64,000 nt of DNA from Lysinibacillus sp. ZYM-1 (GTDB taxonomy: Bacteria > Bacillota > Bacilli > Bacillales_A > Planococcaceae). Of this stretch, positions 17,675-25,840 are shown piece after piece (the stretch's first letter is position 1; every line of letters starts with the position of its first letter). The DNA is taken from positions 1 to 64,000 of the forward strand of contig NZ_KQ465129.1 of NCBI RefSeq assembly GCF_001308875.1, read 5' to 3'. A program made the position numbers and the translations under genes. The notes under the pieces were generated by a model. The model worked only from the letters and a program-made list of their open reading frames with translations, was not told the DNA's origin and did no database searches.

Positions 17675-18014
17675 AATTATTGTTCCCCCATTTATACAAG
17701 TTTTTTGTTCTCTAATCGTCTGTTACAAGAGGATTGTTTAGGAGCCAATGATTTTTTCAACTCTAGTTTTCACAACAAAACTTGTTCACATCGAGGTCAC
17801 TAAAATCATTTTAAAACTGGTTTCTTGCAATTCATTAATTAGTTGGCCACTAACAGAAGATGATGTGTCAGCATAGCGTCAACCTATTTGTAGACTTGGT
17901 TTTTTTGTGTGGCAATTTACCTTCAACAAAAATTACCGAATAATTGTTCTTATATTAACTATATCAAGAATTAGGGCAAGCACCAAATATAACATTTACC
18001 TTTAACAACAGATG
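17675..18014. other. intergenic, no convincing gene
   Basis: A minus-strand frame near 17720-17870 reads coding-like (ADTSSSVSGQLINELQETS) but is broken by a stop and lacks a start. Otherwise nothing is recognisable. Confidence 0.4.
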
Positions 18015-18048
18015 AAAAGAGGTTGTCCATTGTGAGACAACCTCTTTT
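18015..18048. terminator. terminator of SDR gene
   Basis: aaaagaggttgtc (18015-18027) and gacaacctctttt (18036-18048), a 13-bp perfect stem. Confidence 0.85.
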
Positions 18049-18061
18049 CTGAAGTATTAAA

Positions 18062-18862
18062 TTATAAAGTGGCTAACCAGTTATTAGTATCAGCAATCGT
18101 TGGATTTGCCAAATAATGTCCACCTTCAATTTGCAGTGTTTGACCAGTCATAAATTTCGCTTCATCAGAGGCTAAAAATACTACTGCGTAACCAATATCA
18201 TCTGCTTCTCCATGGTATGGTAGAGCATTAAATTTAGAATAGATCGCAAGCATTTCATCTGGCATATTGTTTTTCGCTGCAGGCGTTAAAATGAGACCTG
18301 GTGCGACAGCATTACAGCGAATGTTATCTTTCCCATATTGTGTGGCGATGTTTTTAGTCATATTCACCACACCTGCTTTTGTGGCACCATAAGCTGTACG
18401 TATTTGATCACTAGCGAATGCAGCCATGGAAGCTGTGTTAATGATGGAGCCCCCACCTGCTTTTTGCATGTGTGGAATCGCAAAACGACTTCCAAGTAAT
18501 ATTGATTTTAAGTTCACATTGACTAAACGATCCCATTCATCTAAGTCAATATTCACTACATCCAAATCCTTCTGTAAGTTAGTTAGACCAACATTGTTAA
18601 ACAATACAGTTAATGTGCCGTATTGATCCACCGTGAAGTTTACCGCTGCTTCAATAGAAGAAGCATCTCCTGCATCCAGGAAAATCGCTGCAGCCTCGTA
18701 CCCTTCTTGGACCAAAGTGTCTGCTGCTTCTTTAGCACCCTCTATATTGAAATCAGCAATAACCACTTTTGCGCCTTCTTTTGCTAATAATGTTGCTGCT
18801 GATAAACCAATCCCTGATGCGCCACCAGTTACTAACGCTACTTTATTTTTTACTCGATTCAT
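18062..18862 (-). CDS. short-chain dehydrogenase/reductase (SDR)
   Basis: 266 aa classical SDR: NAD(P) motif TGGASGIG at residues 12-19, NNVG at about 89, Ser145, Tyr158-x3-Lys162 catalytic residues, and an extended C-terminus. Asp37 at the end of beta-2 (VVIADFN) suggests NAD preference. Substrate unknown. Start placed at MNRVKNKVALVTGG where GAGGAGGAA fits; the longer frame to 18928 lacks a site. Confidence 0.9.
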   Translation of the reverse strand: MNRVKNKVALVTGGASGIGLSAATLLAKEGAKVVIADFNIEGAKEAADTLVQEGYEAAAIFLDAGDASSIEAAVNFTVDQYGTLTVLFNNVGLTNLQKDLDVVNIDLDEWDRLVNVNLKSILLGSRFAIPHMQKAGGGSIINTASMAAFASDQIRTAYGATKAGVVNMTKNIATQYGKDNIRCNAVAPGLILTPAAKNNMPDEMLAIYSKFNALPYHGEADDIGYAVVFLASDEAKFMTGQTLQIEGGHYLANPTIADTNNWLATL

Positions 18863-19027
18863 TTTCAATTCCTCCTCATTACAAAAAAGAACAACTAACT
18901 CTTTCTTCTCTGTAAAATAGTTTAACATTAAACTATTTATTTTTAAACTAAAAAGACTAGTGAATTGAATGCAAAATATAGCTTTTCTATGTTAACATTT
19001 ACATATATTACATAACGAGGTGATTAT

Positions 19028-19228
19028 ATGGAAAACAATAAATTGATTTGCCAAGCTTGTGGAAATGATACTTTTTCTTCCGGACAAATTGGCAGTCTAA
19101 CGAGTGAAGGAAATGTACGACCTATCGGTTCAATCATGGCTACTGGATCTCCGCTTATTTTAACGTTTTGTAAAAAATGTGGTGAAGCTACATCCATCAA
19201 AGTAGCCCAACCAGAGAAATTTAAATAA
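19028..19228 (+). CDS. zinc-ribbon small protein
   Basis: 66 aa with two CxxC pairs (CQAC near residue 8 and CKKCG near 48), a rubredoxin-like zinc ribbon. ACGAGGTG precedes the ATG. Function unknown; divergent from the SDR gene. Confidence 0.7.
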   Translation: MENNKLICQACGNDTFSSGQIGSLTSEGNVRPIGSIMATGSPLILTFCKKCGEATSIKVAQPEKFK

Positions 19229-19330
19229 GTATTAGAGGATATTTTAAAGAGAAGATAAAGATTTGAGTGGATTTGGTAGTATGATTTCATCCTTTTTGTC
19301 TGTTCAAACTTAAACAGTGGAGGTTTTTGT

Positions 19331-19516
19331 ATGATGATTTTCGATACAGTCACACATATTGTTAAACATTATCAACCGACAGTAGACTTCTTGAAAAATT
19401 ATTATGCTAACCATGAACAACATTATGAGGAGTACTTTCGATATCACTGCCATCATGTTGAGTAGAAAATGCAGGCTGCAATATCAAGAGATCATGAAGA
19501 AGCAGTTACAAAGATT
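19331..19516 (+). pseudogene. N-terminal stub of a larger gene, in-frame stop
   Basis: With GTGGAGG before ATG 19331, 44 codons read MMIFDTVTHIVKHYQPTVD...EEYFRYHCHHVE, then TAG at 19463-19465; the frame resumes KMQAAISRDHEEAV before losing coding character. The start signals are intact but the rest of the gene is gone. Resemblance to the head of an uncharacterised metallopeptidase-like protein is only an impression. Confidence 0.55.
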
Positions 19517-19622
19517 GATTTAATTGTTGCAATACGAACATCTCATCCTTCCCCATCTATACAAAGTATAAGTAGTTATGCTATAATACTTAGGAAAACC
19601 TCAGAGGGTCAACCAATTCAAG

Positions 19623-19653
19623 GCTGTAGCGAATCTTCGCTTCAGCTTTTTTT
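19623..19653 (+). terminator. terminator-like hairpin between gene remnants
   Basis: gctgtagcgaa/ttcgcttcagc stem followed by seven T. Confidence 0.65.
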
Positions 19654-19730
19654 ATGCTTTAAATTACAGAGAAAAAGGATGCTGAGAAAGACCATTTTCT
19701 AATATTGGATCACCTTAACAATAAAAATGA

Positions 19731-20054
19731 CACAAATGGTATGTTGCTCAAGTAATTGAAATGATTCTGGACAAAACTGCTGCAAATAAGACAGAGATTG
19801 CTACACTGTTAAATGTTCATGTTCCTTTAGCCGATTTGCGTGTAGAATTAGAGACGATTTTATACCAAGCCTGTTTTTCTTATTTGAACGAAAAACTAAG
19901 CGAGCCGAATGTCTCTATTGATTATCTGGCTCAACTGTATACTGCAAATGCGATGGTACATATAAACTGGACTTTAAAAAGCGATAAGGATAAAAGTGCG
20001 ATTGAACTTGCTCATAAAATACAACAGTATATATTTGAACAGGTGCAAAAATAA
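19731..20054 (+). pseudogene. C-terminal remnant resembling a TetR-family regulator
   Basis: Open frame of 107 codons with no ribosome binding site before its only ATG (19761). The content (LRVELETILYQACFSYLNEK, YLAQLYTANAMVHINWTLKS, ending IQQYIFEQVQ) resembles the ligand-binding half of TetR regulators; the DNA-binding half is missing. A preceding frame (EKDHFLILDHLNNKND) may be a frameshifted continuation. Confidence 0.45.
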
Positions 20055-20087
20055 ATGATTAATCGCACAAACTACTATTTGTAAATC

Positions 20088-20141
20088 AAAAAGAGAGCAT
20101 AATTCCAATTGAATAGGAAATTGGAATTATGCTCTCTTTTT
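20088..20141. terminator. 23-bp perfect-stem bidirectional terminator
   Basis: aaaaagagagcataattcca... at 20088-20110 is exactly complementary to 20119-20141, with an 8-nt loop. The last codons and stop of the minus-strand membrane protein lie in one arm. Confidence 0.85.
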
Positions 20142-20339
20142 ATTATTCTTCCCCCATTGATACGGCTTTTTTGCCCAATTCCACAACAAAATAAAGAGAT
20201 AGATAATGACGATCGTTATCATCATCATCGTTGCATTTTCTCCCCATGTAATAGATTCTTGTTTTCTCCATTGATTAATCGTTCTTACAATGAAATAGAC
20301 AAAAGGATAAATAAAAAAACTTAATTGATTTCGCCTCAT
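20127..20339 (-). CDS. small membrane protein
   Basis: 70 aa with two hydrophobic segments (near residues 8-20 and 38-53) and a basic tail (KKPYQWGKNNKKRA). GAGGTG lies before the ATG. It starts 9 bp after the DUF1697 stop, so the two form an operon. Confidence 0.65.
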   Translation of the reverse strand: MRRNQLSFFIYPFVYFIVRTINQWRKQESITWGENATMMMITIVIIYLFILLWNWAKKPYQWGKNNKKRA

Positions 20340-20348
20340 CTCAGCACC

Positions 20349-20900
20349 TCATGAATCAATCATTGTGGCAAGCTTCATCATTGTTTTCCAATTGCGAACT
20401 GTTGCTGGCACCTCAAGCTTGGGCAATTGTTGGTTGAGCTTAGCATTACGGATGCTATCGGAGAATAAAAGATAAACTTCTCTACCAATAATGACACAAC
20501 GCTCTTTATCATTTGCATATGATAATAACTTATCCCCATTTTTTTCAGTAGGAGCGGCTGATAGGAATGCCACATGGAGGCTTTCCCCTATTGCAGTGGC
20601 ACTTGCATCAGCAATGTCTTGCTGAGAAAATGGACAGTTGTTCACGATATGCTGAAGTTCTTCGGCGGATCTCATCATCACTGTACTCGTTATACCAAAT
20701 ACGGTTTGGATCGTTTCTTGAATTTGCTTGTGCAAGAATTCTTCTGATTCACTCGATTCAAACAGAATATTTCCACTTTGTATATATGTGCGAATGTTTT
20801 GTAGTCCTAGTGGTATAAGAGCTTCCCTTAAGTCAGCCGTTTTTATTTTATTATGTCCACCTACATTAATGCCTCTGAGTAGTGCTACATATTTGATCAT
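20349..20900 (-). CDS. DUF1697 domain-containing protein
   Basis: 183 aa beginning YVALLRGINVGGHNKIKTADLRE and continuing IRTYIQSGNILFES, the diagnostic start of DUF1697, with the conserved ATVRNWKT motif near the C-terminus. Function of the family unknown. AAAGGTGGG precedes the ATG. First gene of an operon with the small membrane protein. Confidence 0.92.
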   Translation of the reverse strand: MIKYVALLRGINVGGHNKIKTADLREALIPLGLQNIRTYIQSGNILFESSESEEFLHKQIQETIQTVFGITSTVMMRSAEELQHIVNNCPFSQQDIADASATAIGESLHVAFLSAAPTEKNGDKLLSYANDKERCVIIGREVYLLFSDSIRNAKLNQQLPKLEVPATVRNWKTMMKLATMIDS

Positions 20901-20955
20901 TCAATCCCACCTTTCTTCTCAATCTCATTATAACCATCTAAAGGGAATAATAGGA

Positions 20956-20988
20956 AAAAACTGCACCTAGTAAGCCCAAGTGCAGTTT
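20956..20988 (-). terminator. terminator of aldolase-like gene
   Basis: actgcac...gtgcagt arms with T6 on the minus strand. Confidence 0.75.
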
Positions 20989-20993
20989 CATTA

Positions 20994-22031
20994 CTATGCT
21001 AATTGATGGATATCCTGTATTAAACGCTCAACATTTTCTTTTTTTGTAGCCCAGCTTGTGCAAAAACGAACAACCGTATGCGTATCATCAAATAATTCCC
21101 AAACGGAAAATGAGTATTTTTCGCCCAAAGTAGGGAGTAAATCGTTCGGCAAAATTGGAAATTGCTGATTCGTTTTTGAATCGTAGCGTAATGCAAAGCC
21201 TTTATCGATAAATGCCTGCTGAATCAGCATAGCCATGTCTACGGCATGATGAGCAATGTCCAGATAAAGGTTATTTTCAAATAATGTTTCAAATTGAAGG
21301 CCTAGTAATCTACCTTTGGCAAGTAGCCCTCCTCTTTGTTTGATCATATAGCGGAAATCCCGTTGGTATGCAGGATTCACGATCACAACCGCTTCACCAA
21401 AAAGTGCACCTATTTTTGTACCACCAATATAAAATACATCGCATAGTTGAGCGATATCTGCTAAGGATAAATCGTTATCTTGGGCCACTAGACCATAGCC
21501 TAAACGTGCACCATCTAGAAACAACGGCAAACCACAGTCCCGACAAACTTTACTTAATGCAGTTAATTCTGCCTTACTATAGGTTGTTCCATTTTCAGTT
21601 GGATGAGATATGTACACTAAACCTGGCTGTACCATATGTTCATGTGTGCTATCTTGCCAGTGACCATCATAGCAGGCTTTAACCTGTGCAGCTGTTATTT
21701 TACCATCATCACTAGGCAGAGTAAGTACCTTATGACCAGTCGCTTCAATTGCTCCTGTTTCATGGACGGCAATATGCCCAGTAGTCGCAGCAATGACTCC
21801 CTGATGTGGACGCAAGATGGAGGCAATAACGGTTGTATTCGTTTGTGTACCTCCCACTAAAAAATGAACATCTGCCTGCTCAGCAGCTATAGCCTTTTTG
21901 ATATAGGCTCTAGCACTTTCCGAATGCTCATCCATACCATAACCTGGTGATTGCTCCTCATTCGTTGCCACTAATTTTTTCAAAATTTGAGGATGGGCAC
22001 CTTCCGCATAATCATTTTCAAATCGTATCAT
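20994..22031 (-). CDS. low-specificity L-threonine aldolase-like PLP enzyme
   Basis: 345 aa fold-type I PLP protein of the beta-eliminating lyase family. Asp173 (LDGARLGYG) would bind the pyridine nitrogen; Lys206 in YIGGTKIGALFGE is the expected Schiff-base lysine; SHPTENGTTY is the arginine-loop region. It would cleave threonine or a related beta-hydroxy amino acid to glycine and an aldehyde. Start at MIRFEND, behind GGAGGG. Monocistronic. Confidence 0.88.
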   Translation of the reverse strand: MIRFENDYAEGAHPQILKKLVATNEEQSPGYGMDEHSESARAYIKKAIAAEQADVHFLVGGTQTNTTVIASILRPHQGVIAATTGHIAVHETGAIEATGHKVLTLPSDDGKITAAQVKACYDGHWQDSTHEHMVQPGLVYISHPTENGTTYSKAELTALSKVCRDCGLPLFLDGARLGYGLVAQDNDLSLADIAQLCDVFYIGGTKIGALFGEAVVIVNPAYQRDFRYMIKQRGGLLAKGRLLGLQFETLFENNLYLDIAHHAVDMAMLIQQAFIDKGFALRYDSKTNQQFPILPNDLLPTLGEKYSFSVWELFDDTHTVVRFCTSWATKKENVERLIQDIHQLA

Positions 22032-22066
22032 ATCTATTCCCTCCAAATACGCTCATTATCTAATAC

Positions 22067-22261
22067 TTATTTTACACCCTTATGAAGGTAATAATCTATG
22101 ATTTGTTTGTCAGGTGGGCTCATTCTCTTTGGCAGCTGATCTAAGGAAAAGAAACTTATAGCTGTTGCCTCCTCTTGATCATAGTTTAATTCACCAGTAA
22201 AGCTGCGACATTCATAGGCTGCAATAACATTATAAACTTCGTCTCCATGCTGTTGCTTTGA
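22067..22261 (-). pseudogene. C-terminal remnant of a NUDIX hydrolase
   Basis: Open frame from about 22261 encodes GDEVYNVIAAYECRSFTGEL, then FFSLDQLPKRMSPPDK and IIDYYL, a normal NUDIX C-terminal half. The NUDIX box and start are missing; sequence upstream is unrelated AT-rich DNA. Stop TAA at 22067-22069. Confidence 0.7.
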
Positions 22262-22478
22262 AATAAAGTTTGATCAAAAAAATCCCACAAACCAGCATTT
22301 TACATAAATATAAAGAATCCAGTTTGAAAAAAATTGATCAAAATGGATTCTTTATCAGCAGATATTATTTCGTTTTTAAAAAATTTGATCATTTCGTAAT
22401 TGTGTTGCTCAACAATCACTCCCTTTAACGGAATAACACATGAGCTTCTATTTGCTAGTTTTTTAATAAGAGGCTCTA

Positions 22479-23255
22479 CTACTTGGTAGAAGGTGACTGA
22501 CAGCCATAAGAGTATGCAAGACATAAAAAACCACACTTTTCTAGGATAGGTCTACTCATTGGACTGGCGTCAACAGTAAGGAAAGGATGCCCATTTTCAT
22601 ATGCTTTTTTTGCTCGAGTAGCTAAAAGTGCTGTATAATAACCTTTTCCTCGGAACAACGGTAGCGTTGAACCTCCCCATAAGCTAGCAAAGGAGGAGTT
22701 TTTCTCTAAGTACATCCAAGCAGCACTTACAAGCTGACCATCTTCATAAATTCCATAAAGGTATAGGGATTCAGGATTATTCTGTTTATCTCTCCAAAGT
22801 CTTTCTCCCAGCTCAGCATGCGGTACATTCCAGATGGCATCTTCTAGAACAATAATGTCTTGAATGCCTTGTTCATCAGTTATTTCCTTTAAATTGAAGT
22901 GTTGATCATTATTAAGCAAGGGGTGCTGATTATCTAACTTCATGACCATTAGTGCTTCAGGATCATCTATTGTGAATCCTTCTTGTTTAAGAATATCTTT
23001 CAAACTATCAGGCTTGTCGTAGTTATACACCTTCCACTCAAAATCCTGCTCAAGGTTACTAAAATAGTTTAACTCGTTCTTAATAATTTCTCTTACATCG
23101 CCTTCGTTTACATTAGATGAGACAATGAACCCTTTTTCACCAAAATGTGAAATGTGGCGCACCACATGCTCTGTTTCCTCTCTTATGTAACCTTTTACTT
23201 GAGCCTCTTGTCGAAGTTCTTTGTGGAATAGTGAGATTAATTCATTTTTATCCAT
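22479..23255 (-). CDS. GNAT family N-acetyltransferase (two-domain)
   Basis: 258 aa. Residues 1-120 form a divergent N-terminal domain; the C-terminal half has GNAT motifs: YGIYEDGQLVSAAWMYLE, GSTLPLFRGKGYYTALLATR (acetyl-CoA loop) and SRPILEKCGF. Substrate unknown. GGAGGG precedes the ATG. The start overlaps the stop of the upstream small membrane protein by 8 bp, a coupled operon. Confidence 0.85.
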   Translation of the reverse strand: MDKNELISLFHKELRQEAQVKGYIREETEHVVRHISHFGEKGFIVSSNVNEGDVREIIKNELNYFSNLEQDFEWKVYNYDKPDSLKDILKQEGFTIDDPEALMVMKLDNQHPLLNNDQHFNLKEITDEQGIQDIIVLEDAIWNVPHAELGERLWRDKQNNPESLYLYGIYEDGQLVSAAWMYLEKNSSFASLWGGSTLPLFRGKGYYTALLATRAKKAYENGHPFLTVDASPMSRPILEKCGFLCLAYSYGCQSPSTK

Positions 23256-23442
23256 GGGCGACCCTCCTATATTTTTTACGGATTAAGGCTTTCGCTTTTG
23301 TATTACGAATTGCACTTTCAGTTAATTGAGGTTCTTCTTTGTACATCCTTCGCCTTCCCTTTAATAAACTTTCTTCTGGGTTGAAATATGTCCAAATTAA
23401 GACCCCATATACAATAAGGATTGGCAGTATTAACTCCCACAT
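23248..23442 (-). CDS. small single-helix membrane protein
   Basis: 64 aa: one N-terminal helix (MWELILPILIVYGVLIWTYF) and a basic cytoplasmic tail. GGGAGGTG before the chosen ATG; the longer frame to 23475 has no site. Overlaps the downstream GNAT gene by 8 bp. No family recognised. Confidence 0.7.
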   Translation of the reverse strand: MWELILPILIVYGVLIWTYFNPEESLLKGRRRMYKEEPQLTESAIRNTKAKALIRKKYRRVAHG

Positions 23443-23597
23443 TCTCAACACCTCCCGAAAGTAATTAGTAACCAATATACGATTGAATTTCTTATTAGTT
23501 TCAAAATTTACCCAATACTACTTAGAGCCTACAATAACCGTAAGATCATTTAAGCCCTCGTTTGATAACTTTACTTAAAAAGTATTATTCAGCATTA

Positions 23598-23645
23598 TGG
23601 CCCTTAGATGAAGAAGGACGCATTCCTTATTAAAGTAATGCACCC
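23598..23645. repeat. ggccct/gcgccc hairpin element, copy R1
   Basis: tggccctt agatgaagaaggacgc, then a weak hairpin ending aatgcaccc. Member of a five-copy local family (R1-R5) within 23.6-27.8 kb. Confidence 0.5.
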
Positions 23646-23664
23646 TTTTCTAGAAGATAACTAT

Positions 23665-23976
23665 TTAAACTTCTCCTTTTTTGCTATAAATTTCATAAGC
23701 AAAATATCCAAATAATAAACCTATTCCGGATCCCAAACCTATTGTAGACAGTAAGGGGATTGGGAAAAACATGCTGAGAAGTACAGCAACAGCACAACCA
23801 ATCATCATTCCAAGTGGTATTAAACTATCTAAGAAATTTTGAGCGCCTTTGGATTCTTTTTTACCCAGGGTGCCTTTTTTATATTTATGTTTCATTCTCA
23901 TAACTACAAATATTGCAATCCCACCCACTATTACAACAGGTAGTAAAATACGTGCAATCTCCAAAGCTAAGCCCAT
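23665..23976 (-). CDS. hypothetical membrane protein
   Basis: 103 aa with helices at about residues 5-24, 52-70 and 76-95 and a basic loop (RMKHKYKKGTLGKKESKG). AGGTGGGAG precedes the ATG at 23976; the longer frame to 24018 has no site. Family not recognised. Confidence 0.65.
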   Translation of the reverse strand: MGLALEIARILLPVVIVGGIAIFVVMRMKHKYKKGTLGKKESKGAQNFLDSLIPLGMMIGCAVAVLLSMFFPIPLLSTIGLGSGIGLLFGYFAYEIYSKKGEV

Positions 23977-24034
23977 ATTACTCCCACCTTCGCTTTTTAA
24001 TTGATTCAATTTTAACATGATTTATTCCCTTAAG

Positions 24035-24083
24035 TGGCCCTTTAATGAAAACGAGCGTTGATTCTTGCTACAGAATCGCGCCC
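24035..24083. repeat. ggccct/gcgccc hairpin element, copy R2
   Basis: tggccctttaatgaaaacga then gcgttgattct/agaatcgcgc hairpin and gcgcccgttcg. Same family as R1, R3-R5. Confidence 0.55.
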
Positions 24084-24094
24084 GTTCGTATTAT

Positions 24095-24133
24095 AAGGTC
24101 AGCCAGAAAATATTTCTGGTTGACCATTTTTTA
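24095..24133 (+). terminator. hairpin with T run, no gene upstream
   Basis: aaggtcagccagaaa (24095-24109) and tttctggttgacc (24113-24125) pair, followed by attttttat. It lies between repeat R2 and the GC-rich island, with no plus-strand gene in front of it. Confidence 0.6.
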
Positions 24134-24142
24134 TATCGATAT

Positions 24143-24330
24143 ATGATAACGGTAGCCGGGGTAGAACGTTCGCGCCCGTGGGGCTAAGACCCCGTCCGCA
24201 AAACAGTTCGCCCCCTACTTGTAGAAACATGTTTGAGGCTGGTTGGGACAATGATCTCGTATAACAAGCGAAGCTATGACACTACAAAGAGGATTTAGGG
24301 GTTACCGGCAATTATCATTTTGAAGGCTGG
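24143..24330. other. GC-rich structured non-coding island
   Basis: About 190 bp that is clearly richer in G and C than its surroundings (for example gtagccggggtagaacg, cgcgcccgtggggctaag) and has no coding frame. It contains short stems (ggggc/gcccc-like) and its ends share tgataa and ggta-cc patterns in opposite orientation. It may be a non-coding RNA or an insertion-sequence end (IS110-type ends encode a structured guide RNA); identification is inference only. Confidence 0.35.
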
Positions 24331-24345
24331 TTTTGTTGATTAATT

Positions 24346-24633
24346 TTATCTACTATATGAAGTCCAAAATCTATATATTTCTTTACCGTCTACCTCAATC
24401 TTATCTCTGTGCATTGTAACATGTACATTCGTGTATTCCGCCCATTGTGGTATTAGTTCCGTTAAACAATCAATTACCTTTACATCAGGAGTTGCATAAC
24501 CGATATTTTCTTTTCTTAAAAAGCCATTTGAGAAATCTTGATATAATGAGTCAGTCCATTCATAAACTTCGAACTGAGAATCAAAAATCCGCTCATCTTC
24601 TTGATATTGTCCGTTTACCCAGTATATTTCCAT
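24346..24633 (-). CDS. hypothetical protein
   Basis: 95 aa acidic soluble protein (MEIYWVNGQYQEDERIFDSQ...). GGAGGAGG precedes the ATG, a strong site. No family recognised. Flanked by repeats and the GC-rich island, so possibly acquired. Confidence 0.6.
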   Translation of the reverse strand: MEIYWVNGQYQEDERIFDSQFEVYEWTDSLYQDFSNGFLRKENIGYATPDVKVIDCLTELIPQWAEYTNVHVTMHRDKIEVDGKEIYRFWTSYSR

Positions 24634-24688
24634 AACAATGCCTCCTCCTTATGAATGCAGCGTTCAATATCACCGTGTCCAAATAAAG

Positions 24689-24725
24689 ACAAAGCCCCTT
24701 TCCTAGTTTTCCGGGAAAGCGCCCG
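24689..24725. repeat. ggccct/gcgccc hairpin element, copy R3 (partial)
   Basis: gcccctttcctagttttcc gggaaagcgcccg hairpin; lacks the left tggccc. Lies between the two minus-strand genes and could act as a terminator. Confidence 0.45.
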
Positions 24726-24746
24726 TTTGTTTAAGAGAATGTTATT

Positions 24747-25460
24747 TTATATTTTTTCCTTTCCTAACGAAAAACCTTCAAACAGTCGACCGCCAAATGG
24801 TTCTAAAACAATTTCAGTTAGTTGAATAACCTTTCCTTTCTCACCTGTTTTATAAAAGTCATCGAAGGCCTCTATGAATTCTTCCGTAAATTTTACATCA
24901 TAATGCTTCAGGGCACGTATAATCCATTTCGAAGAACCTATCCAATATCCATTAGTTCTTAAAACGAACTCATGAACAAGATCAGCTAATGAGTTGGCTA
25001 TAAATATTTCCTCAGCACGATTATTACAACCTATAAAATCATCCAGAGCATCAGTTATAAAATACCGTTTTATCATAACCTCTTCTTCCGTCCATTCTTC
25101 AGGACCCTTTTTTAAAATCTCTTTGGCCTCTTTTTTTATAGAATCTATTATTCCTTCATCTTTTAATATAATCCCTTCAGATATCATTCTTTGCATAGAA
25201 GGTTTGGCATCTTTATAATCCATTTCGAAAAAATGTTTATAGGAAGTTAAATTGTGAACGAAAATCTCTATTGGCCATCCGAAATCAATGAATGACTCCC
25301 TATAAGATGCCATTATATTTTTTTCAAAAATAACAATATCAAGATCTGAGGAATCAGTTTCTTCACCTCTAACAACACTTCCAGCCAATACAGCTCCCTG
25401 ACAATAAGGAAAGTGCAGATTAATAAATCGCTCTGCTGCTTTAATAGCCTTTAACTTCAC
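24747..25460 (-). CDS. nucleotidyltransferase domain protein
   Basis: 237 aa from a GTG start behind GGGGTGG. Pol beta-type nucleotidyltransferase motif GSVVRG (residue 27) with Asp39-x-Asp41 in DSSDLDIVIF; the helical C-terminal half resembles aminoglycoside or kanamycin nucleotidyltransferase-like proteins. It probably transfers a nucleoside monophosphate to a small molecule or protein; substrate unknown. Confidence 0.75.
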   Translation of the reverse strand: MKLKAIKAAERFINLHFPYCQGAVLAGSVVRGEETDSSDLDIVIFEKNIMASYRESFIDFGWPIEIFVHNLTSYKHFFEMDYKDAKPSMQRMISEGIILKDEGIIDSIKKEAKEILKKGPEEWTEEEVMIKRYFITDALDDFIGCNNRAEEIFIANSLADLVHEFVLRTNGYWIGSSKWIIRALKHYDVKFTEEFIEAFDDFYKTGEKGKVIQLTEIVLEPFGGRLFEGFSLGKEKI

Positions 25461-25525
25461 TATAACCACCCCTATTTTCACATCATTAAACTCTATCTCC
25501 CATTGTACCATCTACTTCAACAATC

Positions 25526-25569
25526 TGGCCCTTTAAAAGAAAAAGACGCGTTCCTAAATAAAAGCGCCC
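25526..25569. repeat. ggccct/gcgccc hairpin element, copy R4
   Basis: caatctggccctttaaaag, gacgcgttcctaaat, aaagcgcccttt. Same order of motifs as R1, R2 and R5. Confidence 0.55.
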
Positions 25570-25582
25570 TTTAATGGAATAA

Positions 25583-25786
25583 CTAAAATATGGGCTTATT
25601 TCTAAAATCACTTATAGCTCTGAATACGCTATGTAAGGTACTCATTGGTATGTTTTGTATGGAAATAATGTTGTACGTCTTGTTGGTAATAAAGCTATTA
25701 TGATAAATACAGGAACTGCTCAAGTTAAAGCTTTTAAATCTAACAGAGCACAACTTGGTACTTATTATTTTGAGGTAAAAAGATAG
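25583..25786 (+). pseudogene. C-terminal gene remnant, unknown family
   Basis: Plus frame reads YGLISKITYSSEYAM, TAA, GTHWYVLYGNNVVRLVG, NKAIMINTGTAQVKAFKSNR, ...YYFEVKR, stop at 25784-25786. No start. The coding-like composition on both sides of one stop suggests a truncated, nonsense-bearing remnant. Family not recognised. Confidence 0.45.
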
Positions 25787-25800
25787 TTTGAAGTACTAGA

Positions 25801-25838
25801 AAGTAAAGAAAGTGAGCTTTGCCTCACTTTCTTTACTT
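25801..25838. terminator. bidirectional terminator of sigma/anti-sigma operon
   Basis: aagtaaagaaagtgag (25801-25816) and ctcactttctttactt (25823-25838), a 16-bp perfect stem with 6-nt loop. Confidence 0.85.
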
Positions 25839-25840
25839 TT

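Noticed and set aside
22300-22536. 78-codon minus-strand frame overlapping the end of the GNAT gene
   Set aside because: It begins within the GNAT coding sequence in another frame, has no ribosome binding site and runs into AT-rich DNA; parts look protein-like but support is too weak.
24747-25460. Toxin-antitoxin (MNT/HEPN) reading of the nucleotidyltransferase gene
   Set aside because: No HEPN-type partner lies next to it, and the protein is longer than typical MNT antitoxins.
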